From the NCBI GenBank assembly GCA_021812385.1, contig JAKANO010000010.1, positions 62,001 through 126,000 of the forward strand: DNA of 64,000 nucleotides. Reading direction: 5' to 3'. This stretch comes from Pseudomonadota bacterium (GTDB lineage: Bacteria > Pseudomonadota > Gammaproteobacteria > Burkholderiales > Thiobacteraceae). Positions 15,941 through 23,528 of this stretch are shown here, one piece after another. A model generated the notes under the pieces. That model made no database searches. It was not told the DNA's origin and saw only the letters and a program-made list of their open reading frames with translations. How positions within the stretch are numbered: the stretch's first letter is position 1; each line of letters starts with the position of its first letter. The position numbers and the translations under genes were made by a program.

Positions 15941-17092
15941 CTAAAGATAAATTGCCGAGCCTGCTCCGATATTGATCGAAGCATCCTTGGCGGTTTGCAC
16001 GATGAAGCCGATTTGGTCTGCGCTCAAATGTGCGTTAAATGGCAGTGAAATAATCCGATCGGCCACTTTTTCGGTGACCTTGAAATCGCCCTTGCGATAG
16101 CCCTGGCCGGTATAGAAAGCCTGCAAGTGCTGCGGCTGGCAGTAAGCGGCGGCCTCGATTTTCTCGGTATACAAGTCGTTGACGATGGCGTCGCGGCTGC
16201 TCTTGGAAAAGCGCGTCCCGAGATGCACCAAGTAGAGGAACCAGTGCACTTCGGTGACGTCCGGCGCGATGTACGGATCCTTGAGGCCTTCGAAGGATTT
16301 GACGTAGTCGTAATACAAGGACTCCACTACTTTGCGCCGCGCGAGGATCTGATCGATGCGCTGCAACTGGGTCAAACCCAGCGCCGCGCTGATCTCGCTC
16401 ATGCCGGCTTGATACGGCACATTGCCGCTGATCACAATTGAAAAACGATCGTCGAGTTTACGATTGCGCTGATAGCGCATTTTGCTCGCCAGCTCCGCAT
16501 CGTCGGTCACCACCATGCCGCCCTCGCCACAGGTCAAAGCAGAGGGCTGAGAAAAATCGAATACCGCGCAATCGCCAAAGCCGCCGACGCGGATGCCCTG
16601 ATAAGTCGAGCCGATGGCCTCGGTGGAATCTTCGATCAAGCGCACGCCATGGCGCGTCGCGATATCGCGCAAGGCGCTCCATGGGGCTGGATGGCCATTG
16701 GTATTGCCGGCGAGAATGGCGCGCGTTTGCGGCGTGATCTTGGCCTCGACTTTTTCCGGCGCGAGCGTGCCCGACCAATAATCGATATCGGCGAACACCA
16801 ACTTAGCGCCCGCCAATACCACCGCATGCGCAATCTGGTGCCAGCTATAGGGCGAAGCAATCACCTCGTCGCCCGGCCCAATATCCATCGCTTTTAGCGC
16901 CAGGAGCAGGCCGAGCGTACCACTCGCGACGGTCACGCCGTGTTCCCGATCGGTGTACTCGGCGAATGCGGACTCGAAAGTCGCGACCGCCGGGCCTTGG
17001 CTCAGGCGCGGCGATTTGAGTATGTCGCTCACCGCATCCAGCTCCATCAAGCTAATGTCGGGATCGGAGAGTGGAATCCAGCCTTGGCTCAT
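15941..17092 (-). CDS. DegT/DnrJ/EryC1-like protein lacking the PLP lysine
   Basis: The 383-aa protein has the fold and most motifs of DegT aminotransferases: SQGPAVATFESAFAEYTD, GVTVASGTLGLLLALKAM, GDEVIASPYSWHQIA, RLIEDSTEAIGSTYQG (the Asp that contacts PLP) and YQAGMSEISAALGLTQL. The segment that normally reads SFxxxKxxxxGEGG is FSQPSALTCGEGG, with no Lys. The usual Schiff-base lysine is therefore absent, and normal transamination is unlikely. It may be a dehydratase-like variant, a binding protein or a structural partner. It follows a 87-aa gene by 9 bases in the nifB operon. Its place among nif genes suggests a specialised role. Confidence 0.87.
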   Translation of the reverse strand: MSQGWIPLSDPDISLMELDAVSDILKSPRLSQGPAVATFESAFAEYTDREHGVTVASGTLGLLLALKAMDIGPGDEVIASPYSWHQIAHAVVLAGAKLVFADIDYWSGTLAPEKVEAKITPQTRAILAGNTNGHPAPWSALRDIATRHGVRLIEDSTEAIGSTYQGIRVGGFGDCAVFDFSQPSALTCGEGGMVVTDDAELASKMRYQRNRKLDDRFSIVISGNVPYQAGMSEISAALGLTQLQRIDQILARRKVVESLYYDYVKSFEGLKDPYIAPDVTEVHWFLYLVHLGTRFSKSSRDAIVNDLYTEKIEAAAYCQPQHLQAFYTGQGYRKGDFKVTEKVADRIISLPFNAHLSADQIGFIVQTAKDASINIGAGSAIYL

Positions 17093-17101
17093 GATGGCTC
17101 C

Positions 17102-17365
17102 TCAGTGACGCGCCGCGACGACGATGCCGGTTGCGGCAGCGGGATCGCCCGTCAGGCGCCAGCAGTGATCTCTACCGTCCACCAGATACAAATTGAATTG
17201 CGGATACTCACGATAAGCTTCTTCGCCGCTCATGTCCTGCGCGTCGCAGCGGGTGAGCGAAACGCCGGGAAAGCGCTGGCGGAAATCCGCGAACGGTTTT
17301 TCTTCTTCGCGTGCAGTCGCGAGCAAGGCTTCGATGCGAACCAAATCTTCTTGCGTCAGCGCCAT
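17102..17365 (-). CDS. Small nif-operon protein (DUF6129-like)
   Basis: The 87-aa protein begins MALTQEDLVRIEALLATAR and continues FADFRQRFPGVSLTRCDAQDMSGEEAYREYP, FNLYLVDGRDHCWRLTGDPAAATGIVVAAR. This resembles a small family found beside nifT and nifS in proteobacterial nif clusters (DUF6129 from memory; a profile search would settle it). The start at 17365 is preferred because AGGAG lies 7 bases upstream. The ATG at 17371 would overlap nifT but leaves no room for the ribosome site. It has two Cys and no known catalytic motif. Confidence 0.75.
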   Translation of the reverse strand: MALTQEDLVRIEALLATAREEEKPFADFRQRFPGVSLTRCDAQDMSGEEAYREYPQFNLYLVDGRDHCWRLTGDPAAATGIVVAARH

Positions 17366-17367
17366 GA

Positions 17368-17577
17368 TCATTCTCCTAAGCGTCGTGCCTCAACCGTGAT
17401 CGGCAAGGCGGTTTCGGCCGCCATCGCCGGCAATTCCAAACGCCACCCGTTGGCCAGCGTCACCACGCCGCCCCACATACCGGCCAGCTCCATGGACACG
17501 ATCGGCTCTTCCAGATCCTTTTTCGGCACATAGGCGGACAAGCTCCCTTTCGCATCTTTTCTGATCATGATTTTCAT
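17368..17577 (-). CDS. nifT: Nitrogen fixation protein NifT (FixU family)
   Basis: The 69-aa protein MKIMIRKDAKGSLSAYVPKK, followed by DLEEPIVSMELAGMWGGVVTL and ANGWRLELP, is a standard NifT/FixU sequence. NifT is a small non-essential protein of nif operons with unclear function, often beside nifZ or nifK. Here it follows nifS by 43 bases, and its stop is just beyond the start of the DUF6129-like gene. Confidence 0.93.
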   Translation of the reverse strand: MKIMIRKDAKGSLSAYVPKKDLEEPIVSMELAGMWGGVVTLANGWRLELPAMAAETALPITVEARRLGE

Positions 17578-17620
17578 GCTGTTTCCTTTTAATTTGCGAA
17601 CAGGTTAATTTGCGAACAGG

Positions 17621-18775
17621 TCACGCCGCCGCAGCGGTCATGTGTTTAACAATCGAACCGAGCACATCCAGCACTTGATCGATTTCCTTTTGCGTCGTGT
17701 AGCGGCTGATCGAAAAACGAATCGTCGCCCGCGCCTCGGCCTCGCTCAGCCCCATGGCGCTCAGCACATGCGAGGGCGCGCTGCCGCCGGCGGTGCATGC
17801 CGCACCGGAGGAAGCGCAAATGGCGGTCTTGTCCAACTTATCCAAGATCGCTTCGCCTTCCAGTTCGCCGAAGCGCACGCTGCTGGTGTTGCACACCCGC
17901 GTGGCCATGCCGCCGTTGATGCTGGCGAACGGGAAACGCTGCAACACGCCGGTTTCAAAGCGGTCGCGCAACGCGGCCATGGCGGCGGTTTTTGCCGCAA
18001 AATCTTTTGCCGCGAGCTCGCTCGCGACACCCAAGCCGACGATGGCCGGTACATTTTCCGTGCCGCCGCGACGCCCGCGCTCCTGGTGCCCAAACAGCAT
18101 CGGCTGCAAGCGCTGGCGCTTGCGTACGAATAAAGCGCCCGCGCCCTTTGGGCCGTGAAACTTGTGCCCGGACAGCGACAGCAGATCGATCGAGGCTTTC
18201 ATCAAGTCGATGGGCAGCTTGCCGACCGCCTGCACCGCATCGACATGCAGCAGCGCGCCCTTGGCCTTGGCAATGCGGGCAATTTCCTCCACCGGGAGCA
18301 ACACGCCGGTCTCGTTATTCGCCCACATCACCGACACCAAAGCCGTTTCATCGTTGATCAAGCGTTCCAATTCCATGAGGTCGATACGCCCCTCGCCATC
18401 CACCGGCAGGCGCGAGACGCGGATGCCCTCACTCTCCAAATGCGTACACAAACTCAGATTCGCCGGATGCTCGACCGCGCTCACCACGACATGAAATTTA
18501 CCGGGGCGCACGCCCAGCGCACCGAGGATGGCCAAGTGATTGGCTTCGGTGCCGCTGGCGGTGAACACGATTTCCTGCGCCGTGACATTCAACAAGCGCG
18601 CGACGGAGGCGCGCGCCTGTTCCACCAATTCCTTGGCGCGCATCCCTGCGGCATGCTTGCTGGACGGGTTGCCATGCACATCGCGCAAACAAGCCAGCAT
18701 CGGTTCCAGGCACTCGGGCGCGAGCGCGGTGGTGGCGTTGTTATCCAGGTAAATGCTAGTCGATTGATCTTTCAT
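17621..18775 (-). CDS. nifS: Cysteine desulfurase NifS
   Basis: NifS provides sulfide for nitrogenase cluster assembly on NifU or a similar scaffold. The 384-aa protein has IYLDNNATTALAPE at the start, SGTEANHLAILGA, SVMWANNETGVLLPVEEI, HVDAVQAVGKLPID, the PLP Lys in LSGHKFHGPKGAGAL, and the catalytic Cys in ICASSGAACTAGGSAPSHVL, the NifS/IscS loop type. The ATG at 18775 overlaps the stop of the upstream 105-aa gene (ATGA). No nifU lies in the window. The nearby IscA-type protein is a possible carrier. Confidence 0.97.
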   Translation of the reverse strand: MKDQSTSIYLDNNATTALAPECLEPMLACLRDVHGNPSSKHAAGMRAKELVEQARASVARLLNVTAQEIVFTASGTEANHLAILGALGVRPGKFHVVVSAVEHPANLSLCTHLESEGIRVSRLPVDGEGRIDLMELERLINDETALVSVMWANNETGVLLPVEEIARIAKAKGALLHVDAVQAVGKLPIDLMKASIDLLSLSGHKFHGPKGAGALFVRKRQRLQPMLFGHQERGRRGGTENVPAIVGLGVASELAAKDFAAKTAAMAALRDRFETGVLQRFPFASINGGMATRVCNTSSVRFGELEGEAILDKLDKTAICASSGAACTAGGSAPSHVLSAMGLSEAEARATIRFSISRYTTQKEIDQVLDVLGSIVKHMTAAAA

Positions 18776-19089
18776 TGCCAGAAAATCCGTTCCGGGTCCT
18801 GATTCAACACATCGAGCACGGTTCCCAGCGAACGAAACTCGCCGTAAAACAGCCACTCGCTCTCTGCATGGTCCTTGCGGTAGAGACGCCATGCGCGCCT
18901 GCCTTCCAGATATTCCAGACGGGCGATATCGATCACGCCGCCATCCCGATCCACATTGCGCGAGCAACACGGACTTTGAATCCAATAACCGCTGTCGCTG
19001 GCACGCACTTCCGGCGACACGTAGCGGTAGCGCTTGCGTGCGGCCAGTGCGCGCTCGATGCGTTTGCGGTCGACGTCGTTCGGATGCAT
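18772..19089 (-). CDS. 105-aa nif-operon protein with CC motif, unknown
   Basis: The protein begins MHPNDVDRKRIERALAARKR and continues YRYVSPEVRASDSGYWIQSP, then CCSRNVDRDGGVIDIARLEY, and ends in WRLYRKDHAESEWLFYGEF, RSLGTVLDVLNQDPERIFWQ. The adjacent Cys pair and the many aromatic residues suggest a small metal- or cluster-related or protein-binding fold, but I do not recognise a named family. Its last codons overlap the nifS start, so it is probably translated in a fixed ratio with NifS, and a NifS-linked role is a reasonable guess. Confidence 0.8.
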   Translation of the reverse strand: MHPNDVDRKRIERALAARKRYRYVSPEVRASDSGYWIQSPCCSRNVDRDGGVIDIARLEYLEGRRAWRLYRKDHAESEWLFYGEFRSLGTVLDVLNQDPERIFWQ

Positions 19090-19118
19090 ACCAGCTTTCG
19101 CCTCCGGGTTCGTTCGCC

Positions 19119-19373
19119 TCAGAGCGGCGCGATCTCTTCCTCTAAACAGCCCACCACGCGACCCGCCTCGAATTCAACCAAATAAACCGGTAGGTTAAGT
19201 TCCTCGTGATACCCCACATTGACGATCTCGCCTGTGGCGCCACTGCCTACCAGCAAGGATTCGGGTTCGATATCCGGATAACTGCCATCGTTGAACAAAT
19301 CGGCCGTTGCCACGATGCGCTGTCCCCATTGGTATTTCGCTTGCCTTGGTTCGATCATACGGGGCTCGTTCAT
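19119..19373 (-). CDS. nifZ: NifZ family protein (short copy)
   Basis: NifZ assists maturation of the second P-cluster of the MoFe protein. This 84-aa protein has the NifZ core: PRQAKYQWGQRIVATADLFN, GSYPDIEPESLLVGSGATGE, IVNVGYHEELNLPVYLVEFE, AGRVVGCLEEEIAPL. It overlaps the previous nifZ-like gene by 4 bases and has only one domain. The two tandem copies (see 19370-19696) are diverged, so they are unlikely to be a recent duplication. Confidence 0.88.
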   Translation of the reverse strand: MNEPRMIEPRQAKYQWGQRIVATADLFNDGSYPDIEPESLLVGSGATGEIVNVGYHEELNLPVYLVEFEAGRVVGCLEEEIAPL

Positions 19374-19696
19374 GCTGCTTCTCCGCTGGTTTCGGCACTC
19401 GGCGTCGGCGTCTCTTTAATGGCGGGCGGGACGGCCTCCAATTCCTTGCCGCGCATGCCGACGCGATGGCCGGTGTCGACAAAATCCACGGCGTAGATGT
19501 AGAACTGCTGTAGAAAAGTGCCGATGCTGGTGACGTAGCCGATGTCGCCTTTTTTCACCAGGACTTCGCCGATGTCCTTGCCCTGATAAGTGCCGTCATT
19601 GCGCACCACCTTGATGGATTTCACCTTCGCTCCATAATCGAATATCGGGTCGGCGGTAATCTCTACGACATCACTGTCACGACTGATTTTGGCCAT
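19370..19696 (-). CDS. nifZ: NifZ family protein (longer copy)
   Basis: The 108-aa protein has DPIFDYGAKVKSIKVVRNDG, TYQGKDIGEVLVKKGDIGYV, TSIGTFLQQFYIYAVDFVDT and GHRVGMRGKELEAV, typical of NifZ. The C-terminal 20 residues are Pro/Thr/Ala-rich. The start at 19696 follows AAGGAGCGAAC and excludes an upstream stretch that belongs to the LRV gene's other frame. It lies 13 bases after the LRV protein gene. Both NifZ proteins may form a complex in P-cluster assembly. Confidence 0.9.
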   Translation of the reverse strand: MAKISRDSDVVEITADPIFDYGAKVKSIKVVRNDGTYQGKDIGEVLVKKGDIGYVTSIGTFLQQFYIYAVDFVDTGHRVGMRGKELEAVPPAIKETPTPSAETSGEAA

Positions 19697-19709
19697 GTTC
19701 GCTCCTTGC

Positions 19710-20504
19710 TTAAACCAGACTAAAAATAGCTTCGTTCGATCCATTAGCGCGCCCAGGCTGCGTTGCCGCTGCGAGACGACTGCGGGCAATTTCACGCACC
19801 TCGGCATCCTCGTCCTGCAACAGGCTGACGAGATAACTTTCCGGGATGCGGCTCGCGACTTCGTAACGTATGCGCCAGTCCGGATCGTCCGCCAGCCATT
19901 GCAGTTGTGCGTCTTGCAGCCGCTTCGCCACTTCCTGGCGCACGGCGGGATCCTTGTCATGCAGCATGCTTTTCAGTCGATACGCATCGATCCGGCGCGC
20001 AACCACGCAGCGCACTTCCACATCTTTGTCGCGCATCATCAGCGGCAAGAGATTTTGCGTAATGCGCCGCGCCACCGTTTGCCGCACGTAGTAATCCGCA
20101 TCGTTGACCATCGCGCCCAGGTATTGCGGCTCCAAGCGCGCTGCCACACGGATCCTGACTTCGCGATGCGGATCGGCCATGAGCGTCACCAGCTGCTTGG
20201 GCGGCAAGCGCATGGCGGCGCTCCAGCGCACGGTTTCATCACTGTCGAACATCATTCGGGGAAGATGGAATACGTCCACATGCTTGGTCGCCACCGCGCG
20301 CACCTCAAAATACGCATGCGTCAAAAAATCCTTGGCGCGTTCCGGATTCCAATCGAAAAAACGATCGATATGTTTGGCATATCGGTCTTGCACGCAGGCA
20401 TGGCCCAATTGGCAGCGTTCTTGCGCCAGCAAATCCTGGCAAGTGCACGTCGTGCAATCGATGGCATCGCCTTGCCAGTTCACCGGTGGCCCGAGTTCAT
20501 TCAT
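19710..20504 (-). CDS. LRV-type Fe-S repeat protein of nif cluster
   Basis: The 264-aa protein begins with a Cys-rich part (DCTTCTCQDLLAQERCQLGHAC, residues about 15-40) able to bind a [4Fe-4S] cluster. It continues with about seven leucine-rich-variant/HEAT-like repeats of about 24 residues (DSDETVRWSAAMRLPPKQLV, DPHREVRIRVAARLEPQYLG, DKDVEVRCVVARRIDAYRL and so on). This matches the LRV protein encoded near nif genes in Azotobacter vinelandii, whose crystal structure defined the repeat. The start at 20504 follows AGGAGGACGAG and overlaps the previous gene by 8 bases. Function in nitrogen fixation is not established. Confidence 0.87.
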   Translation of the reverse strand: MNELGPPVNWQGDAIDCTTCTCQDLLAQERCQLGHACVQDRYAKHIDRFFDWNPERAKDFLTHAYFEVRAVATKHVDVFHLPRMMFDSDETVRWSAAMRLPPKQLVTLMADPHREVRIRVAARLEPQYLGAMVNDADYYVRQTVARRITQNLLPLMMRDKDVEVRCVVARRIDAYRLKSMLHDKDPAVRQEVAKRLQDAQLQWLADDPDWRIRYEVASRIPESYLVSLLQDEDAEVREIARSRLAAATQPGRANGSNEAIFSLV

Positions 20505-21063
20505 CCTCGTCCTCCTGACCATGGCGCGCCAAGACCTGGAGCAATACCGTGGCGTTCAATTTGTCGCTCGGGTCGAGATCCAACATTTTGGTCAGCGCGA
20601 CATGGCTTTCTTCCAGTTGCCCCAGACGCATCTGCAGATAGCCATAGGCTTTCAAGGTAAACAAATAGAAGCGTGGCAGGATGGCGTCGTAACTGCCGAA
20701 TTCCGCATCGCCGCGCTGCACGCGATGCCAATCTTCGTGCAACTTGTTATCGCGTGCCGCCTTCACCAGGCACCTGCGCGCCACCTCCAAGGCGTCGCTT
20801 AGGCGGCCTTTATAAAAATAAAACCGATATAAGGCGATCAACACGGCGGCATGGCCAGGCGCCAACGCCTGCGCTTGAAACAGATGGCTCTCGGCGATCG
20901 CGGTATGCTGGTAGTTGATGCCGGCCAAACGCAAGTGCAGCGCAACTTGTTCCGGCAGATGGTCGCCAAAGCAGCTGCGCTCTAACCACGCCGGATCCAT
21001 GTCATTGGGCAGCGCGGCGCTTTGCGTCATCGCATGACCTGCTGTCGATTGCACTGTTTGCAT
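20497..21063 (-). CDS. Helical (TPR-like) repeat protein of nif cluster, unknown
   Basis: The 188-aa protein has TPR-like helices: INYQHTAIAESHLFQAQALA, GHAAVLIALYRFYFYKGRLS, DALEVARRCLVKAARDN, and later YLQMRLGQLEESHVALTKML, DLDPSDKLNATVLLQVLARH. It ends in an acidic EDEDE tail. It is soluble, with one Cys-containing helix. Proteins of this kind occur beside the LRV gene in nif clusters, but I know of no assigned function. A second ATG (codon 12, MTQSAALPN) may be the true start. It is 22 bases after the IscA-type gene. Confidence 0.78.
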   Translation of the reverse strand: MQTVQSTAGHAMTQSAALPNDMDPAWLERSCFGDHLPEQVALHLRLAGINYQHTAIAESHLFQAQALAPGHAAVLIALYRFYFYKGRLSDALEVARRCLVKAARDNKLHEDWHRVQRGDAEFGSYDAILPRFYLFTLKAYGYLQMRLGQLEESHVALTKMLDLDPSDKLNATVLLQVLARHGQEDEDE

Positions 21064-21085
21064 TTCGCCGTCACTCCCTGTGGCC

Positions 21086-21454
21086 TCAGTGCTTGTGGCC
21101 GATGCCGGAAATATCGATATTGGCTGTGCCGCCGCCGGAGCTGCTGCAAGCGCAGGACGGCGAATTCGGCGTGACGAATTTCAGCCCGCTGTTGGTCGGC
21201 GTATCCATGAAATCGATGGTCGCGCCTTGCAGCAGCAGACGGCTTTCCGCCGGCAGGAAAAACTTGACGCCGTTGACCTCGACCACCGCGTCGCCGGCCT
21301 GCGGGGCCGCCTCCACCGTGAATTCGGAAGCCAGGCCGGAGCAGCCGCCGGCGCTGACGGTCAGACGAAAACCGGCATGCTCTCCGGCGCCGCCGAATCG
21401 AACCATGCGGCGCACGAATTTCTCGGCGGCGGGGGTGAGTGTCAATTCCATCAT
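21086..21454 (-). CDS. IscA/HesB-type iron-sulfur assembly protein (NifIscA)
   Basis: The protein has the A-type carrier signature: VSAGGCSGLASEFTV, and CACSSSGGGTANID near the C-terminus, giving one Cys in the loop and a C-x-C pair. MELTLTPAAEKFVRRMVRF is the usual N-terminus. It ends in GIGHKH, a small His-containing tail. In Azotobacter the nif-linked homologue is thought to carry clusters for nitrogenase under high demand. There are two adjacent ATG codons (21454 and 21451). It is 6 bases after the ferredoxin gene. Confidence 0.92.
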   Translation of the reverse strand: MMELTLTPAAEKFVRRMVRFGGAGEHAGFRLTVSAGGCSGLASEFTVEAAPQAGDAVVEVNGVKFFLPAESRLLLQGATIDFMDTPTNSGLKFVTPNSPSCACSSSGGGTANIDISGIGHKH

Positions 21455-21460
21455 GTTCTC

Positions 21461-21682
21461 CTAGGCCGCTTCGTAGCGTGGGTAACTGTTGTCGATGACG
21501 CAGGTGTCGTCGACCGGGCACACCGCGACGCACTGCGGATCGTCGAAGTAGCCGATGCACTCGGTGCACTTCTCCGGCTTGATGATGAAGGTACCGTCCT
21601 TCTCGCGGATGGCGTTGTTGGGGCACTCCGGTTCGCACGCGGAACAAGCGGTGCATTGGGAAGTGATGATTTTGAAGGCCAT
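21461..21682 (-). CDS. fdxN: 2[4Fe-4S] ferredoxin, FdxN type
   Basis: The 73-aa protein has the two cluster motifs [13 protein letters not shown] and [19 protein letters not shown]. The second has the longer spacing between the second and third Cys that marks the FdxN/nif-linked group. FdxN ferredoxins support NifB and FeMo-cofactor synthesis and can feed electrons to nitrogenase. It directly follows nifB by 30 bases, the usual order nifB-fdxN. Confidence 0.95.
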   Translation of the reverse strand: MAFKIITSQCTACSACEPECPNNAIREKDGTFIIKPEKCTECIGYFDDPQCVAVCPVDDTCVIDNSYPRYEAA

Positions 21683-21712
21683 GGTGTTTCTCCTATCGTT
21701 TACGTATCAATA

Positions 21713-23272
21713 TCAGGCTGCGATGTAAGCGCCCTGGCGGATGTCGGCGTCGCCGCGCGCGGCATGCACGATTTCGCCGGACTTGATCTTGCCCAGGTAT
21801 TCCTTGAAGTATTTCACCGCCGACTGCTCGATGAATTCGTGCGCGTATTTGTCCACCGGATCGATGCCGGCCTTTTGCAAATCCGCTTTCGGACAACCGC
21901 CGATCTTGGCCACGAATACCGCGACGCAGTCGTTGATGGCGCGAATCACCGTCGGCAAGGCGTCTTCCTCGCCGTAACCACCCTGGCAGTACAGATCGAC
22001 GCGGCGATGGCCGACGAACTTGGAACCCTCGGTGCTGAGCTCGTAGATCTGGAATTCCTGCGCATGCCCGAAGTGTTCGTTGACGCGACCGTGGCCTTTG
22101 GTGGCGACGGCGATCAGAATCTTCACATCGCTGAACTCCGCTTCCAGATCGGCCATCGCAGCTTGCTTCGCCGCCACCGTGGCTTGGCGTTCCTTTTCCA
22201 CGGCTTCTTGGTAGGCTTTGCGGCCTTCCATGTCGTAGCTGACTTCCATCGCCTCGATCTTCTCGGTGGTGAATTCCGAGCTGCGATCCTCGCCCAACAG
22301 GCCGACGGCGTCGGCGCGGCACTGGCGGCAATGGCGCATCATGTTCATCTCGCCTTCGCACGAATCCTGCAAGGCTTTCAATTCCTGCGCGGTGGGGCCG
22401 CGCTGGCCGTTGAGGCCGAACACGGTGCCGTGCTCCGGCGCCGAGATCAGCGGCATGATGTTGTGCAGGAAGGCGCCGCGCGATTTCACCGCCTTGTTCA
22501 CTTCGACCAAGTGCTGGTCGTTGATGCCGGGGATCATCACCGAATTCACCTTGCACAGAATGCCGCGCTCGGTGAGCATCTCCAGTCCGCGCATCTGGTG
22601 TTCGTGCAGGATGCGCGCCGCGTCGATGCCTTTCCAGCGCTTGTTCTTGTAGAAGATCCACGGGTAGATGTGCTGCCCGACTTCGGGATCGACCATGTTG
22701 ATGGTGATGGTGACGTGGTCGATGTTGTATTGCGACAAGCGATCCACGTGCTCCGGCAACGCCAGGCCATTGGTGGACACGCACAGCTTGATGTCCGGTG
22801 CGGTCGCGGCGATGAGCTCGAAGGTCTTGAAGGTTTTCTCGGGGTTTGCGAGTGGGTCTCCAGGTCCGGCGATGCCCAGCACCGTCATCTGCGGAATGGT
22901 GGAGGCCACGGCCAATACTTTTTTCGCGGCTTGTTCCGGCGTGAGCTTCTCGCTCACCACGCCGGGGCGCGATTCGTTGGCGCAGTCGTATTTGCGATTG
23001 CAGTAGTTGCACTGGATGTTGCAGGCCGGGGCGACCGCCACATGCATGCGCGCGAAGTGATGGTGCGCTTCTTCGCTGTAACAGGGATGGTTCTTGACCT
23101 TTTCCCAGATGGCCGGGTCCATGTCTTCCGGTCCGCCGGACGAGCCGCAACTGGCCTTGCCGCCCTCGCTGGATGTGCCGCAGCCCTTGTGCTCGGCGAC
23201 TTGTTGCATGATCTGGTCCACCGACTTGACCTGATCAATCCCTATGCTTGCCACACTTGCCTGATTTTCCAT
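21713..23272 (-). CDS. nifB: FeMo-cofactor biosynthesis radical SAM protein NifB
   Basis: NifB makes the NifB-cofactor (8Fe core with carbide). The 519-aa protein has a Cys-containing N-terminal part, the radical SAM motif C84-x3-C88-x2-C91 ([17 protein letters not shown]), the SAM-binding [13 protein letters not shown], and [15 protein letters not shown]. The C-terminal NifX-like domain starts around [20 protein letters not shown]. So it is the two-domain type common in proteobacteria. The start at 23272 follows AGGAGCC. It begins the large minus-strand operon, with a sigma-54 promoter at 23352 and a NifA site at 23424. Confidence 0.98.
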   Translation of the reverse strand: MENQASVASIGIDQVKSVDQIMQQVAEHKGCGTSSEGGKASCGSSGGPEDMDPAIWEKVKNHPCYSEEAHHHFARMHVAVAPACNIQCNYCNRKYDCANESRPGVVSEKLTPEQAAKKVLAVASTIPQMTVLGIAGPGDPLANPEKTFKTFELIAATAPDIKLCVSTNGLALPEHVDRLSQYNIDHVTITINMVDPEVGQHIYPWIFYKNKRWKGIDAARILHEHQMRGLEMLTERGILCKVNSVMIPGINDQHLVEVNKAVKSRGAFLHNIMPLISAPEHGTVFGLNGQRGPTAQELKALQDSCEGEMNMMRHCRQCRADAVGLLGEDRSSEFTTEKIEAMEVSYDMEGRKAYQEAVEKERQATVAAKQAAMADLEAEFSDVKILIAVATKGHGRVNEHFGHAQEFQIYELSTEGSKFVGHRRVDLYCQGGYGEEDALPTVIRAINDCVAVFVAKIGGCPKADLQKAGIDPVDKYAHEFIEQSAVKYFKEYLGKIKSGEIVHAARGDADIRQGAYIAA

Positions 23273-23351
23273 GTTTGGCTCCTGTCCGCTTCAACGGGTG
23301 GCAATCGCGTTAGCAATTGCCTGTTAAATGAGTTCGTACACAGGCTATTCA

Positions 23352-23366
23352 GCAACAAGCATGCCA
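23352..23366 (-). promoter_or_regulatory. Sigma-54 promoter of the nifB operon
   Basis: On the minus strand the sequence is TGGCATGCTTGTTGC, matching the -24/-12 consensus with one T for C at the seventh position class. Transcription would start near 23340, about 70 bases before the nifB ATG. Confidence 0.93.
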
Positions 23367-23423
23367 TTCATGAAATTCGCCTAAACACTGGGAAATTTAG
23401 GCACTTAACGCAAGCCGGCGGTT

Positions 23424-23439
23424 TGTCGCACATACGACA
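23424..23439 (-). promoter_or_regulatory. NifA upstream activator site for nifB
   Basis: TGTCGCACATACGACA matches TGT-N10-ACA exactly. It lies about 60 bases upstream of the -24 element and about 90 bases upstream of the nifA stop, so nifB can be expressed from its own promoter and not only by readthrough from nifA. Confidence 0.92.
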
Positions 23440-23491
23440 AATGGCAAATGGAGCGGAGGAAATTGTCGGGAAGGCTACAGCGGGGAAAGGC

Positions 23492-23523
23492 GCGTGCGGT
23501 TGCTGCTAGCGGCAACCGCACGC
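23492..23523 (-). terminator. Strong hairpin just downstream of nifA
   Basis: GCGTGCGGTTGC and GCAACCGCACGC form a perfect 12-bp stem with an 8-base loop, 5 bases past the nifA stop codon. No long U-tract follows on the minus strand (GCCTTTCCCC), so it could be a weak terminator or a message-stabilising end. It would separate nifA from the nifB operon. Confidence 0.7.
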
Positions 23524-23528
23524 AAAGC

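Noticed and set aside
18776..18985. N-terminal extension of NifS
   Set aside because: The added residues come from the frame of the upstream 105-aa gene and have no NifS similarity; the ATG at 18775 gives the standard start.
21080..23509. An 809-codon open frame on the plus strand across nifB, fdxN and iscA
   Set aside because: It is antisense to three certain genes and its protein is low-complexity His/Asp/Val/Gly-rich without any domain, as expected from the complement of GC-rich codons.
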